Below, piece by piece: positions 16,930 to 26,099 of a stretch of 64,000 bases of DNA. Every line of letters begins with the position of its first letter. Position 1 is the stretch's first letter. The stretch is from Halalkalibacter urbisdiaboli (GTDB lineage Bacteria > Bacillota > Bacilli > Bacillales > Bacillaceae_D). The translations under genes and the position numbers were made by a program. Location: contig NZ_MVJM01000001.1 of assembly GCF_002156385.1 (NCBI RefSeq), positions 1,428,895 through 1,492,894 on the forward strand. Direction: 5' to 3'. The notes beneath the pieces are model-generated. The model was not told where the DNA came from, ran no database searches, and worked only from the letters and a program-made list of their open reading frames with translations.

Positions 16930-17036
16930 GAGATTACTAAAAAAGGCTGGTTTTTGAGGGTATTGAAGCCATCGCTGCAACTAGCGTAACTTTCAATGGT
17001 TTTTTCAATGCCCTCGAAACCTTTTTCAGTAACCTC
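16930..17036. repeat. Dispersed nested stem-loop element, copy 2
   Basis: Outer arms GAGATTACTAAAAAAGG (16930-16946) and CCTTTTTCAGTAACCTC (17020-17036) pair over 17 bp with two G-T pairs; inner arms GAGGGTATTGAA (16956-16967) and TTCAATGCCCTC (17004-17015) pair over 12 bp; a small CGCT/AGCG hairpin sits at the tip. The central GCGATGGCTTC block (minus strand) is shared with the copies at 8871-8999 and 63675-63773. It lies between the AGCS gene end and the flippase gene start and may terminate the former. Confidence 0.75.
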
Positions 17037-17085
17037 TTATGAGGAGTTGAATTCACAAGCTTTTAAATTATGTGTACGATTATTT

Positions 17086-18495
17086 CTATTGTTCCTTCCT
17101 GTTCGAAGCTTCTTCCCATACTTCTGTATTTGAAAGACCTGGAATTGCCTTTGAAGTAAAGACTGGATCTTTTCCTGCTTTTTTCTGATCAAGATAATCA
17201 TGAAGTACTGAAAAAGCAATTTTTCCGAGCAAGAAAATAACGATGAGATTTAAAACAGCCATTAACCCCATAAATAAGTCCGCCATATTCCAAACGAGCA
17301 TTATTTCTGCTACAGAACCTAATAAAACCATTAATAATACGGCAACGCGATATACGATAAGCCAACTTGAGCTTTCCCGAATAAATTCAATATTTGTTTC
17401 ACCATAGTAGTAATTTCCGATAATTGAACTAAACGCAAACAATAAAATGGCAATAGCAACAAAGCTCGGAGCCCATGCCCCAATATGCTGACTTAATGCC
17501 GATTGTGTTAATTCAATACCATTTACATCACTGAGTTGGTATACATCTGTTAATAGGATCATAAAGGCAGTTGCCGAACAAATAATTATTGTATCAACAA
17601 ATACACCTAATGATTGTACTAACCCCTGTTTGGCTGGATGGCTGACATTTGCAGTTGCTGCAGCATTTGGAACACTTCCCATCCCGGCTTCGTTTGAGAA
17701 TAGGCCTCGACGGACACCTTGCATGATCGCAGCTCCAATTCCTCCTCCAACAACCTCATTAAATCCAAAGGCACTTGATATAATTAATTGAATAAGAGCC
17801 GGGACCTGCGTAATATTAGTCAAAACAACATACAAAGCAATTAGGAGATAAAGAATAGCCATAATCGGTACGACATATTGTGTAACCGTTGCAATTCTCT
17901 TAACCCCACCGAAAATAATTAACCCCGCAATACCAGCAATAATCACTCCTAGTACAAGACGGTTAAATCCAAAAGCATTTTCAAAAGCTAGCGTTATTGT
18001 ATTTGCTTGAACAGCATTAAAAATTAACCCAAAACATAATGTGATAAGAATGGCAAATACTACACCGAGCCAACGGGCACGTAGAGCCTTCTCCATATAA
18101 TAAGCAGGGCCTCCACGAAATTGCTCCCCATCTCTAACTTTATAAACCTGAGCAAGCGTACTTTCGACAAATGCAGTGGCCATTCCTATGAGCGCAATAA
18201 CCCACATCCAAAAGACGGCTCCGGGCCCTCCTAAAGCAATAGCGATGGCAACCCCGGCAAGATTTCCAGTACCTACTCTAGAAGCAGTACTTATTGTAAA
18301 CGCTTGAAAGGCAGATATTCCTTTATCGCCATCCTTTTTCTCTCCAATAAGTCGAAACATCTCCGGGAATAAACGAAATTGAACAAAACCCGTTCTAAAT
18401 GTGAAATAAATTCCAAGAATAATTAACAATACGATAAGAACATAAGTCCAAAGAAGATCGTTTCCTGTATCGACAATTCGGTTAATCCAAGTCAT
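17086..18495 (-). CDS. Sodium:alanine/glycine symporter (AGCS family)
   Basis: A 469-residue amino-acid:cation symporter with about 11 membrane helices. The AGCS signature region is visible in FQAFTISTASRVGTGNLAGVAIA (shown by position, residues about 60-85) and in the Asn/Gly-rich GLFSNEAGMGSVPNAAA about residue 275, which forms the substrate site in MjAgcS. Likely substrates are alanine, glycine or glutamine (B. subtilis AlsT). ATG at 18495 is eight bases after AGAGGGG; a GTG three codons earlier would overlap that site. A C-terminal tail of about 30 charged residues is cytoplasmic. Expressed alone. Confidence 0.92.
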   Translation of the reverse strand: MTWINRIVDTGNDLLWTYVLIVLLIILGIYFTFRTGFVQFRLFPEMFRLIGEKKDGDKGISAFQAFTISTASRVGTGNLAGVAIAIALGGPGAVFWMWVIALIGMATAFVESTLAQVYKVRDGEQFRGGPAYYMEKALRARWLGVVFAILITLCFGLIFNAVQANTITLAFENAFGFNRLVLGVIIAGIAGLIIFGGVKRIATVTQYVVPIMAILYLLIALYVVLTNITQVPALIQLIISSAFGFNEVVGGGIGAAIMQGVRRGLFSNEAGMGSVPNAAATANVSHPAKQGLVQSLGVFVDTIIICSATAFMILLTDVYQLSDVNGIELTQSALSQHIGAWAPSFVAIAILLFAFSSIIGNYYYGETNIEFIRESSSWLIVYRVAVLLMVLLGSVAEIMLVWNMADLFMGLMAVLNLIVIFLLGKIAFSVLHDYLDQKKAGKDPVFTSKAIPGLSNTEVWEEASNRKEQ

Positions 18496-18622
18496 TCCTT
18501 TCACCCCTCTTTATAAATTTGAATTATTTTTAACCCACTACTATTTATACCCACTTTTATAAAAACAATGCCTTTATTTAGCTTTCTGAGTATAAATTAT
18601 TAAACCTCCTTTCGTCAATTCC

Positions 18623-18651
18623 TTGACATCATTTTACTCCCAAGCTACAAT
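18623..18651 (+). promoter_or_regulatory. Sigma-A promoter of the EamA gene
   Basis: TTGACA (18623-18628), 17 bases, TACAAT (18646-18651): a near-consensus promoter. Transcription would start about 18658, giving a leader of about 130 nt before the ATG at 18787. Confidence 0.85.
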
Positions 18652-18721
18652 TTACATCAGTTAAGTTAATATCACCAAAACTTGTAAGTTCTGTGGACTT
18701 TTAAAGGTAAGCCTTATTTTC

Positions 18722-18759
18722 GCCACACAGTTGCCCTTGCGGCTTTCTGTGTGGCTTTT
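18722..18759 (+). terminator. Leader terminator / possible attenuator of the EamA gene
   Basis: GCCACACAG (18722-18730) and CTGTGTGGC (18747-18755) form a perfect stem with TTTTC after it. It lies between the promoter at 18623 and the ribosome binding site at 18772. There is no upstream plus-strand gene for it to end, so conditional termination in the leader is likely. A small AAGTTC/GGACTT hairpin precedes it (about 18688-18702). No known riboswitch class was recognised. Confidence 0.65.
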
Positions 18760-18786
18760 CTAGTATTCGAAAAAGGAGATATGAAA

Positions 18787-19689
18787 ATGAAGACATCTGT
18801 TTATGCACTCCTTGTTTTTTTAGGAGGCTGCTGCTTTGGCGTTCTCTCGACCTTTGTAAAGCTAGCTTATGCTCAGGGGTTTTCTCTTACAGCTATTTCA
18901 GGGAGTCAGTTTTTGTTCGGTGCACTTCTCCTTTGGCTCATGGTTCTATTTTCAAAAACAACGCGCTTAACTTTACGCTCAATCGTATCTATCGTTCTTT
19001 GCGGTATACCGATGGGCTTAACTGGGATTTTCTATTATCAATCCCTTCAAACTCTTGATGCGTCATTAGCCATTATTTTCTTATTTCAATTCGTATGGAT
19101 CGGGACTTTACTAGAATATGTAATTGAAAGAAAGAAACCAACATTTAAAAAGCTGCTTTCAATCTTTGTGCTGATGATTGGCTCTTTCTTGGCTGCAGGC
19201 ATTGTTAATACCGACATTGAGAATCTATCCTGGATTGGTGTTGTTTTGGGATTATTAGCTTCCGTTTCTTTCTCTATTTTCATTTATACAAGCGGCTCTA
19301 TCGGAAAAAATATTCCAGCTATCCAAAAGAGCGCATGGCTTTCAGTTGGTGGTTTGTTGATTGTTTCAATTATCCTTCCTCCCACTTATTTAGTTAATGG
19401 GGAATTAATGAACGGCCTACTGCCATTCGGAGTATTTCTAGGTTTTTTCGGTGTAGCTCTACCTCCTCTCTTATTTTCAATCGGAATGCCCCATATTGGA
19501 TCTGGTCTTGGCACAATTTTATCAGCGGTAGAACTTCCCGTCGCTGTAACGATGTCCTCACTAATCCTAGCTGAAACGATATTATATAGCCAATGGTTAG
19601 GCGTGGTGATTATATTGTCAGGAATTATAGTAGGGAATATTCGATTTTCTTTTTCCGCCTTTAAGGAACAAAAAAAAGCTGCCTCATAA
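18787..19689 (+). CDS. EamA/DMT-family transporter
   Basis: A 300-residue membrane protein with ten hydrophobic helices in two EamA repeats, a drug/metabolite transporter fold used for export of amino acids, metabolites or toxic compounds. ATG at 18787 is eight bases after AAGGAG; another ATG six bases upstream is too close to it. GGCCFGVLSTFVKLAYAQG in the first helix and GLGTILSAVELPVAVTMSS near the end are typical. The substrate is unknown. The long leader with a conditional terminator suggests it responds to a signal, possibly its substrate. Confidence 0.88.
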   Translation: MKTSVYALLVFLGGCCFGVLSTFVKLAYAQGFSLTAISGSQFLFGALLLWLMVLFSKTTRLTLRSIVSIVLCGIPMGLTGIFYYQSLQTLDASLAIIFLFQFVWIGTLLEYVIERKKPTFKKLLSIFVLMIGSFLAAGIVNTDIENLSWIGVVLGLLASVSFSIFIYTSGSIGKNIPAIQKSAWLSVGGLLIVSIILPPTYLVNGELMNGLLPFGVFLGFFGVALPPLLFSIGMPHIGSGLGTILSAVELPVAVTMSSLILAETILYSQWLGVVIILSGIIVGNIRFSFSAFKEQKKAAS

Positions 19690-19707
19690 AAATGAACTTA
19701 TGGGGCA
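19680..19707 (-). terminator. Terminator after the pseudouridine synthase gene
   Basis: TGCCTCATAA and TTATGGGGCA pair over 10 bp. On the minus strand it is followed by a run of eight T. It overlaps the stop codons of both convergent genes. Confidence 0.8.
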
Positions 19708-20405
19708 ACTCCATTATTTAGAAGCTTCTTCAAAAGAACAAGCTCCTCGCTAGCTACATCTCGCCATTCACCTAAAGCTAGTCCATTTAAGGTTAAATTC
19801 ATCAGTCGAACTCGCTGTAACCGTACCACTCGATAATCGAAATATTTAGTCATCCTACGAATTTGACGATTCAAACCTTGAGTTAAAACAATCCGAAATG
19901 TATCTTCATTTACTCTTTTTACTTGACACTTTTTCGTCATCTTATTAAGGATCGGAACTCCTTGAGCCATTTCTTGTAAAAACACATCAGGGATTGGACG
20001 GTCAACTGTCACAATGTATTCCTTTTCATGATGATATTCTTCCCTCATCATCTTATTTACTATATCGCCATCATTCGTTAGCAGGATTAACCCTTCAGAT
20101 TGTTTATCAAGCCTTCCAACCGGAAATATTCGCTCAGGGTAATTGAGAAATGAAATAATATTATCTTTAACCAAAGGTTGAGCTGTACAAGTAATCCCGA
20201 CTGGCTTATTGAATAGCAAATAAATATCCTTATTCTTACGTACTATCTCTTTATTATCAATTAAAACTGTGTCCGTTTCTTCTACAAAACTGTCGTGTTC
20301 CGCCTTTTGCCCATTTATAGTAATACGACCTGCTGATAGTAATCTTTCGGTTTCTCTTCTAGAGCAATAACCCGTTTCACTTATGTATTTCTGAATTCTC
20401 ATCAT
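19698..20405 (-). CDS. rluF: 23S rRNA pseudouridine synthase, RluF type
   Basis: A 235-residue enzyme with an N-terminal S4 RNA-binding domain (MRIQKYISETGYCSRRETERLL, residues about 2-60) and an RsuA/RluF catalytic domain with the catalytic aspartate in VGRLDKQSEGLILLTNDG (about residue 98). The length, and the sequence MRIQKYISETGYCSRRE with QGLNRQIRRM, fit RluF, which modifies U2604 of 23S rRNA; RluB/RsuA are alternatives. GAGAGGG lies seven bases before the ATG. The gene is 23 bases after the KinB-like gene and could share its transcript. Confidence 0.82.
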   Translation of the reverse strand: MMRIQKYISETGYCSRRETERLLSAGRITINGQKAEHDSFVEETDTVLIDNKEIVRKNKDIYLLFNKPVGITCTAQPLVKDNIISFLNYPERIFPVGRLDKQSEGLILLTNDGDIVNKMMREEYHHEKEYIVTVDRPIPDVFLQEMAQGVPILNKMTKKCQVKRVNEDTFRIVLTQGLNRQIRRMTKYFDYRVVRLQRVRLMNLTLNGLALGEWRDVASEELVLLKKLLNNGVAP

Positions 20406-20428
20406 CTCGTTGCCCTCTCTTGTTGTTT

Positions 20429-21700
20429 TTACTCTGTAATCGGTATTGTTATTTTAACCGTAGTCCCTTTTCCAACTTCACTTTGGTAGTGAACCGTTCC
20501 ATTCATCGCTTCAATAATTTGGATTGAGACCATTGTTCCAATTCCAGTTCCTGCATCTTTAGTTGTGTAAAAGAGTGTCCCTATTTGCTCCAGTTGTTCT
20601 TTCGTCATTCCATTTCCGTTATCAACAATAAATAGCTTCACATCCTGATTACTCTTTTTTAAAAGGATATGAACCCTCCCGCCTTTTTCTGTAGCTTCAA
20701 TGGCATTTTTCACAAAATTTATTAATGCTTGTTGAAACTGTTCGCGGTTTGTCACGATTTGAACGGGTGTATCACAGTATTCCCCTTCCAATTCAATTCC
20801 TTCCTTTAAGGCTAACGGTGATAATAAAGAGACGATATCCATTATACAATCCTTCACTTGAACTAATTGGAGCTCTTTTAAATGCGGCTTTGAAAAATTC
20901 AAATAATTGGTGATAATTAATTCAGCTCGAACTAATTCACTTAAAATTAATTTCAGATATTGAGAACGTCCTCCTTTTTCCTCCTCTTTCATTAATTGCA
21001 GAAACCCTTTCACCACTGTTAACGGATTACGAACTTCATGAGCAATCGATGCCGCTAACTGACTCACAGTTTTTAATTTTGTTACCTGAATCATCTCTTC
21101 GCGAATTTTTTGTTTTTCGTTTACGGCCTCATGGAGAAGAGTCGCAATCATCATCGAAATAACGATAGCAAAGGCATAGGCACCAATATAAAAAATCGTT
21201 AAACCACAACTTATTGAGAGATATCCTTTAAGATCAAGAATATAGAAAATAGCAATCAATTGAAAAAGACCAGGTATAGCGGATATCGTTGTTGCATATT
21301 TTACTCGGTTCCACTTTCCAACTATATTGTTAAATCTTTTTGAAAATAGATAAGATAAAATCGCAACAATTGATGTTGATATATACCCAACAATTAACAT
21401 TTCCCCACCTATGTACGTACGAGCAATAATAATAATGGTAAAAACGACCCATCCAGATTTTGCTCCTCCATATAGAAACGCTAGAGTTAACGGAATAAAA
21501 CGTAAATCTAAATAAAGATCAAAATAATTAAATGAGTAAACCATACATAAAACAGCCGCAAACGAATGCAATGCGGTTCTTATTTGCCATGATTGTCCTA
21601 CTTCTTTCCCTTCAAAAAGAACACTATAAATCAGGACTGGCGCTAAAACAATTAGTATATTTAAGAGAAGTATTTCATCAACTACTAAACCACTACTCAT
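20429..21700 (-). CDS. Membrane sensor histidine kinase, KinB-like
   Basis: A 423-residue kinase with an N-terminal domain of about six hydrophobic helices (residues 8-200) of the 5TM-5TMR_LYT type and a cytoplasmic kinase core. The phospho-acceptor is in IAHEVRNPLTVVKG (about residue 220), and the ATP-binding domain shows NFVKNAIEAT (N box), VDNGNGMTKEQ (G1) and TGIGTMVS (G2). Length and layout match KinB of B. subtilis (428), which feeds the Spo0A phosphorelay. No response regulator is adjacent, as expected for an orphan phosphorelay kinase. ATG is preceded by GGGAG and AAGG. Sporulation role is inferred. Confidence 0.85.
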   Translation of the reverse strand: MSSGLVVDEILLLNILIVLAPVLIYSVLFEGKEVGQSWQIRTALHSFAAVLCMVYSFNYFDLYLDLRFIPLTLAFLYGGAKSGWVVFTIIIIARTYIGGEMLIVGYISTSIVAILSYLFSKRFNNIVGKWNRVKYATTISAIPGLFQLIAIFYILDLKGYLSISCGLTIFYIGAYAFAIVISMMIATLLHEAVNEKQKIREEMIQVTKLKTVSQLAASIAHEVRNPLTVVKGFLQLMKEEEKGGRSQYLKLILSELVRAELIITNYLNFSKPHLKELQLVQVKDCIMDIVSLLSPLALKEGIELEGEYCDTPVQIVTNREQFQQALINFVKNAIEATEKGGRVHILLKKSNQDVKLFIVDNGNGMTKEQLEQIGTLFYTTKDAGTGIGTMVSIQIIEAMNGTVHYQSEVGKGTTVKITIPITE

Positions 21701-21820
21701 CCTTAGTTTCTCCCAGCAATATTTGTTATCTATAATTGTTCGACATGAACGAAGTAAGCCCTTCTTCCTATGAACAAAAAAATACTAAATTAGCACTTTT
21801 TTGCGATCACCTTCACTTTT

Positions 21821-23620
21821 TTATCTTGCCTGCATTTCAAAATAATGCCCTTTTGCTTCTATTAGCGATTCATGCGTCCCTATTTCAATTACCTTTCCTT
21901 CCTGTAAAACGAGAATTTTATCGGCTTGACGGACCGTATTCAAACGATGAGCAATCACAAAGCTCGTTCGTCCCTTCAGTAAGCGTTGTAACGCTTCTTG
22001 AATTTTTATCTCAGTCATCGTATCGATATTGCTCGTGGCTTCATCTAAAATTAATAAGGTCGGATCGGCTAATATTGCTCGTGCAATGGCTAATAATTGC
22101 CTTTGTCCTTGACTAATTCCTCCCCCATCCTGACTTAAAACTGTGTCATAGCCATTTGTCATTTTACAAATAAAAGAATGGGCATTCGCTTGTTTCGCTG
22201 CTTCTTCCACCTCTTTATCGCTTGCTTTTAGTTTTCCATAACGAATGTTTTCTCTAATTGTCCCTTCAAACAAAAACGTATCCTGTAACACAAATGCCAT
22301 CTGCTTACGTATGTTTTCCCGTTTCATCTTCGTTATATCATAGCCATCCAGTAGAATTTGCCCACTATCAAATTCATAAAAGCGTGAAAGTAGATTAATA
22401 ATAGTTGTTTTTCCAGCACCAGTTGGGCCCACTAAAGCAATGGTTTCACCTGCCCTTGCTTCAAAGCTTACATTAGATAAAGTTTTTTCCTCTCCATAGG
22501 AAAATGATACGTTATTAAAGGTTACGTCACCTTTTATAGATGGGAGAGATATCGCATTCTCTACATCTCGTTCGATTGGTTCATCTAGCATTTCAAACAC
22601 ACGTTCCGCCCCTGCTACTGCGGACAAAAGTGTATTAAACTGATTCGCTAAATCATTTAATGGTCTTGTAAATTGACGAGCATATTCCGTGAAAATAACA
22701 ATGACTCCGATTGAAATCATCTGATTAAGTGCCATTACTCCACCAATAGCAGCTATTATTGTGAAGCTTAGATTATTTAACACATTCATAAGCTTTGGAA
22801 TGAAGCCAGAATATGTTTGAGCCCAAAAACTTGCTTTTCTCAATCGCTGATTTTTATTATAAAATTCATCAATGACTCGTTGTTCCTGCGAAAAAGTCTT
22901 TACTATCTTTTGACCTGATATCGTCTCCTCGATATAGCCATTCATGTCACCCACATGTCGCTGCTGTTCCTTAAAATAAGTTCCCGTCCGTTTTGTAATC
23001 CACTTCATACCAAATACCATGAATGGAATAATTGTAAGTGTTAAAGCGGTTAGTAAAGGGCTTAACCAAAGCATTACAGCTAAAATACCGATAAACGTAA
23101 GGACACTCGAAATAATTTGAATCACTGATGTATTTAACGTTGAACTGATGTTTTCAATATCATTTGTAGCCCTACTCATTAACTCACCATGCTGTCGCTT
23201 ATCAAAAAACGGAATGGAAAGCTTATGTAGGTGTGTAAATAATTGAGTCCGGAGCGAATAAATCGTCCTTTGAGCAATTTGAATCATTGTCATATTTTGA
23301 AGCCATAGTGTAACAGAGTAAAGAATATAAACAACCAACAACCCAATGAGCCAGTATATGAGTCCTTGTCCATCTAGCGTCACTAAGTAGCGATCAATGG
23401 CGATACCAATCAAAAATGGCCCTAATAAACCTAATGCAGAACTAAGTATAACTAATAAAACAACGAATAAAAGTTTTCTCTGATACGCCGCCAGATATCC
23501 CCATAACCTCCTGAGTGTACCTGCCCAATCCTTCGTTTTACTATTTCCCTTAGTCGTTTCGTTGTTCTTAGGCAACTCGATTTTCTCATACTGAAATGGA
23601 CGCAATAATTGATTACGCAT
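21821..23620 (-). CDS. yfiC: ABC exporter half-transporter, catalytic partner (YfiC-like)
   Basis: A 599-residue protein with a six-helix exporter membrane domain (about 45-330) followed by an ATPase domain. Walker A is GPTGAGKTT, Walker B LLILDEATSNID with a normal catalytic glutamate, H-loop IAHRLNT. The signature is the altered ISQGQRQ instead of LSGGQ. With the partner at 23613-25337 it forms a heterodimer with one degenerate ATP site, as in TM287/288 and BmrCD. The pair resembles B. subtilis YfiB-YfiC in order and length. Its ATG lies inside the end of the partner gene (8-bp overlap). Substrate unknown; multidrug export is possible. Confidence 0.85.
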   Translation of the reverse strand: MRNQLLRPFQYEKIELPKNNETTKGNSKTKDWAGTLRRLWGYLAAYQRKLLFVVLLVILSSALGLLGPFLIGIAIDRYLVTLDGQGLIYWLIGLLVVYILYSVTLWLQNMTMIQIAQRTIYSLRTQLFTHLHKLSIPFFDKRQHGELMSRATNDIENISSTLNTSVIQIISSVLTFIGILAVMLWLSPLLTALTLTIIPFMVFGMKWITKRTGTYFKEQQRHVGDMNGYIEETISGQKIVKTFSQEQRVIDEFYNKNQRLRKASFWAQTYSGFIPKLMNVLNNLSFTIIAAIGGVMALNQMISIGVIVIFTEYARQFTRPLNDLANQFNTLLSAVAGAERVFEMLDEPIERDVENAISLPSIKGDVTFNNVSFSYGEEKTLSNVSFEARAGETIALVGPTGAGKTTIINLLSRFYEFDSGQILLDGYDITKMKRENIRKQMAFVLQDTFLFEGTIRENIRYGKLKASDKEVEEAAKQANAHSFICKMTNGYDTVLSQDGGGISQGQRQLLAIARAILADPTLLILDEATSNIDTMTEIKIQEALQRLLKGRTSFVIAHRLNTVRQADKILVLQEGKVIEIGTHESLIEAKGHYFEMQAR

Positions 23621-25337
23621 GTAGAGTTGCCCCCCTTCTATGTTGGGATTGGTAAAGTGTAAGATAAAGCTGAGATTCTTTTAATAGCGTTTGATGATCT
23701 CCCTTTGCAATAATCTTCCCTTCATCCATTAACACAATTTGGTCAGCCATCATAGCAGTCGACAGTTTCTGAGTAATAATTAACGTTGTACACGAATAGG
23801 ACTGTAATGATTCGAGAAATTTCGCCTCTGTTTTCACATCAAGAGCACTTGTACTATCGTCTAATAAAAGAATCTTCGGTTTCCTAATCAGGGCTCTTGC
23901 GATTGACAGTCTTTGCTTCTGCCCTCCCGATAAATTAACACCCTTTTGACCAATTTTCGTATCATATTGATTTGGCAATCGTTCGATCATCTCATGAATT
24001 TGTGCATCCTTTGTTGCATTGATCATCTCTTCTAAAGAAGCCTGTTCATTTCCCCACGATAGATTGTCCTTTATTGTTCCCGAGAAAAGAAAAGTCTCTT
24101 GAGGAACATAGCCTATGCTCTCTCGTAATGCTTTCTCTTCATACGCTTCAATTCGTTGACCGTCAATGAATATCTCACCTTGATTAACCTCATACAACCT
24201 AGGAATTAACTGAAACAATGTAGATTTCCCTGACCCAGTTGCCCCCATAATGGCAACCGTCTCACCGTGGTTTACGTTAAAGGAAATATCATTTAAAATG
24301 TCGTGTTCACTTGAGGAATACCGGAAGGACACGTGTTGGAATTTTATACTTCCTTGATTTACTTGATGCTCAGATTTAGTTAGAGTCCTTGGTTCATTTT
24401 TCGTTTCCAATACATCGGTTATACGTTCAGCAGACGCCCGAGCCCTTGAAAAGACAACAACTATCATTGAGAATAAAGTAAATGCTGATGTAATCCTTGT
24501 TGCATAATTTACGATAGCAACCACTTCTCCCACTGTTGCCCCACCTGCTTCAATCGTTATATGTCCAAACCATAGCACGGCCATGATTCCCGCATTCATA
24601 ACGAGTAAGAGCAATGGCATTGTCACTTCCATAAGCCTTAAAGCCGTAATAGTGTGTAGCATTAAGTCTTTATTTCCTTTAACAAATCGTCTTCCTTCAT
24701 GCTCACGTCTAACAAATGCCTTAATAAGTCTAATCCCGACAAGATTTTCGCGCATGATATGATTGATCTGATCCAGCTTTTTTTGCACGTCCGTAAACAA
24801 CATTTTCCCCTTTTTTAATACCCACGATAACAGCACAAGAAGACAAGGGATAATAATCATAAATATTAGTCCGATTTTCAGATGAACTGTCATAATCATA
24901 ATCATTCCACCGATAACAACGAGAGGAGCTCGAAGCATAATTCGTAGCCCCATAAAAACGGTATTTTGAATTTGGGCAACATCATTCGTCATCCGAGTAA
25001 TTAGAGAGGAAGTCGCAAAGCGTTCCAAGCTACGAAAGGTAAAGGTTTGTATTTTATGATATAAAGCATTTCTAATGTCATACCCCATACTTTGACTTAC
25101 ATCAGCAGCATAATAAGAATTAATAATTCCTGAAAAAAAGGCAAGGAAAGAGATGGCAAGCATAATCCCTCCCCATTTTAAAACCATATCCAAATCCTGA
25201 TTCATAATCCCATCATCAATAATCTTCGCTAAAAGCAAAGGCTGAACGAGTTCGACAATAAGCTCCATGAACATTAAAAATAGAGCAACCCAGACAAGAA
25301 ATCGATACGGCTTTAAAAAAGAGAAAACCTTTAACAT
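23613..25337 (-). CDS. yfiB: ABC exporter half-transporter, degenerate partner (YfiB-like)
   Basis: A 574-residue exporter half: six membrane helices (about 12-310) and a C-terminal ATPase domain. Walker A is GATGSGKST and the signature is a normal LSGGQKQR, but the residue after Walker B is Asp (LLLDDSTSALD) and the H-loop histidine is replaced (IITQKLST). These are the substitutions of the non-catalytic site in heterodimeric exporters; together with the ISQGQ signature of the partner they define one degenerate and one active ATP site. First gene of the two-gene operon; GTGGGGG precedes the ATG. Confidence 0.87.
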   Translation of the reverse strand: MLKVFSFLKPYRFLVWVALFLMFMELIVELVQPLLLAKIIDDGIMNQDLDMVLKWGGIMLAISFLAFFSGIINSYYAADVSQSMGYDIRNALYHKIQTFTFRSLERFATSSLITRMTNDVAQIQNTVFMGLRIMLRAPLVVIGGMIMIMTVHLKIGLIFMIIIPCLLVLLSWVLKKGKMLFTDVQKKLDQINHIMRENLVGIRLIKAFVRREHEGRRFVKGNKDLMLHTITALRLMEVTMPLLLLVMNAGIMAVLWFGHITIEAGGATVGEVVAIVNYATRITSAFTLFSMIVVVFSRARASAERITDVLETKNEPRTLTKSEHQVNQGSIKFQHVSFRYSSSEHDILNDISFNVNHGETVAIMGATGSGKSTLFQLIPRLYEVNQGEIFIDGQRIEAYEEKALRESIGYVPQETFLFSGTIKDNLSWGNEQASLEEMINATKDAQIHEMIERLPNQYDTKIGQKGVNLSGGQKQRLSIARALIRKPKILLLDDSTSALDVKTEAKFLESLQSYSCTTLIITQKLSTAMMADQIVLMDEGKIIAKGDHQTLLKESQLYLTLYQSQHRRGATLHA

Positions 25338-25442
25338 TGAACGTCCCCCACATCTCTCACTATGAAGCTTTTTTTATATCATAACGTATTTTCTTCCTCT
25401 ACTCTAATAAATCTATCTCACTCATAGCAGGCTTTCAAAAAG

Positions 25443-25483
25443 ATGGCAACGACTCCGCACATTACTTAAAGGCCACTAAAAAA
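25443..25483 (+). repeat. Partial copy of the nested stem-loop element, ending at the insertion sequence
   Basis: ATGGCAACGACTCCGCAC followed by ATTACTTAAAGGCCACTAAAAAA matches the middle and right part of the copy at 63713-63750 (TAATGGCTTCGCACGTTACTTAAAGGACACTGAAAAAA). It stops where the insertion sequence begins, and the rest of the element is not found on the other side. Confidence 0.55.
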
Positions 25484-25538
25484 GTGAACTGCACCCCAAA
25501 AGTTAGAGTTAACAATCTGACTTTGGGGTGTGTTTTTT

Positions 25539-26099
25539 ATGGCTAAATATAGTGACCAATTTAAATTAATGATGGTACATGAGTATCAAAAAGGACATTT
25601 ATCGTTTGACAGGTTGGCAAAAAAACACGGTATGAATGACAGCACTGCCATAAAAAAATGGGTGAAAGTTTACGATAAATTTGGGACGACAGGTTTGATG
25701 AAAAAGAGTAAGAGGGAAACTTTTTCTGTCCAATTCAAACTCGATGTATTAAGCTTTATGAAAAGAACAGGATCTTCAGAGATGGATACCGCTATTTACT
25801 TTGGATTGTCCACCCCTTCGATGATAGGTGCATGGAAGAAAGTTTTTTTGGAAGATGGTGCTGAAGCCCTGGATAGAACGAAAGGAAGACTACCCATGTC
25901 TGATAAAGCTAAAAATATAAAAAAACAACGTACAGAAAAAGAAATGACGTATGAACAAAAGCTTGAAAGAGAGAACGAGCTCCTACGTTTAGAGGTAGAA
26001 TACTTAAAAAAGTTGCGAGCTTTTCAGATGGATCCGGAGGGCTATCTCGAAAAGCACAAGCAGCGTTATCATTCGAACTCAAAGAAAAGTTCAAACTAA
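25539..26099 (+). CDS. IS150-type transposase OrfA (helix-turn-helix part)
   Basis: 186 residues starting MAKYSDQFKLMMVHEY at ATG 25539, nine bases downstream of a GTG that lies in the terminal region. It has two helix-turn-helix segments of the IS3/InsE type (about 10-50, KKHGMNDSTAIKKWVKVYDK; and 60-110) and a C-terminal leucine-rich coiled coil (about 140-165) usual for OrfA. Alone it binds the IS ends and can act as inhibitor; with the -1 shift at A_AAA_AAG (26006-26012) it forms the OrfAB transposase. Confidence 0.92.
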   Translation: MAKYSDQFKLMMVHEYQKGHLSFDRLAKKHGMNDSTAIKKWVKVYDKFGTTGLMKKSKRETFSVQFKLDVLSFMKRTGSSEMDTAIYFGLSTPSMIGAWKKVFLEDGAEALDRTKGRLPMSDKAKNIKKQRTEKEMTYEQKLERENELLRLEVEYLKKLRAFQMDPEGYLEKHKQRYHSNSKKSSN

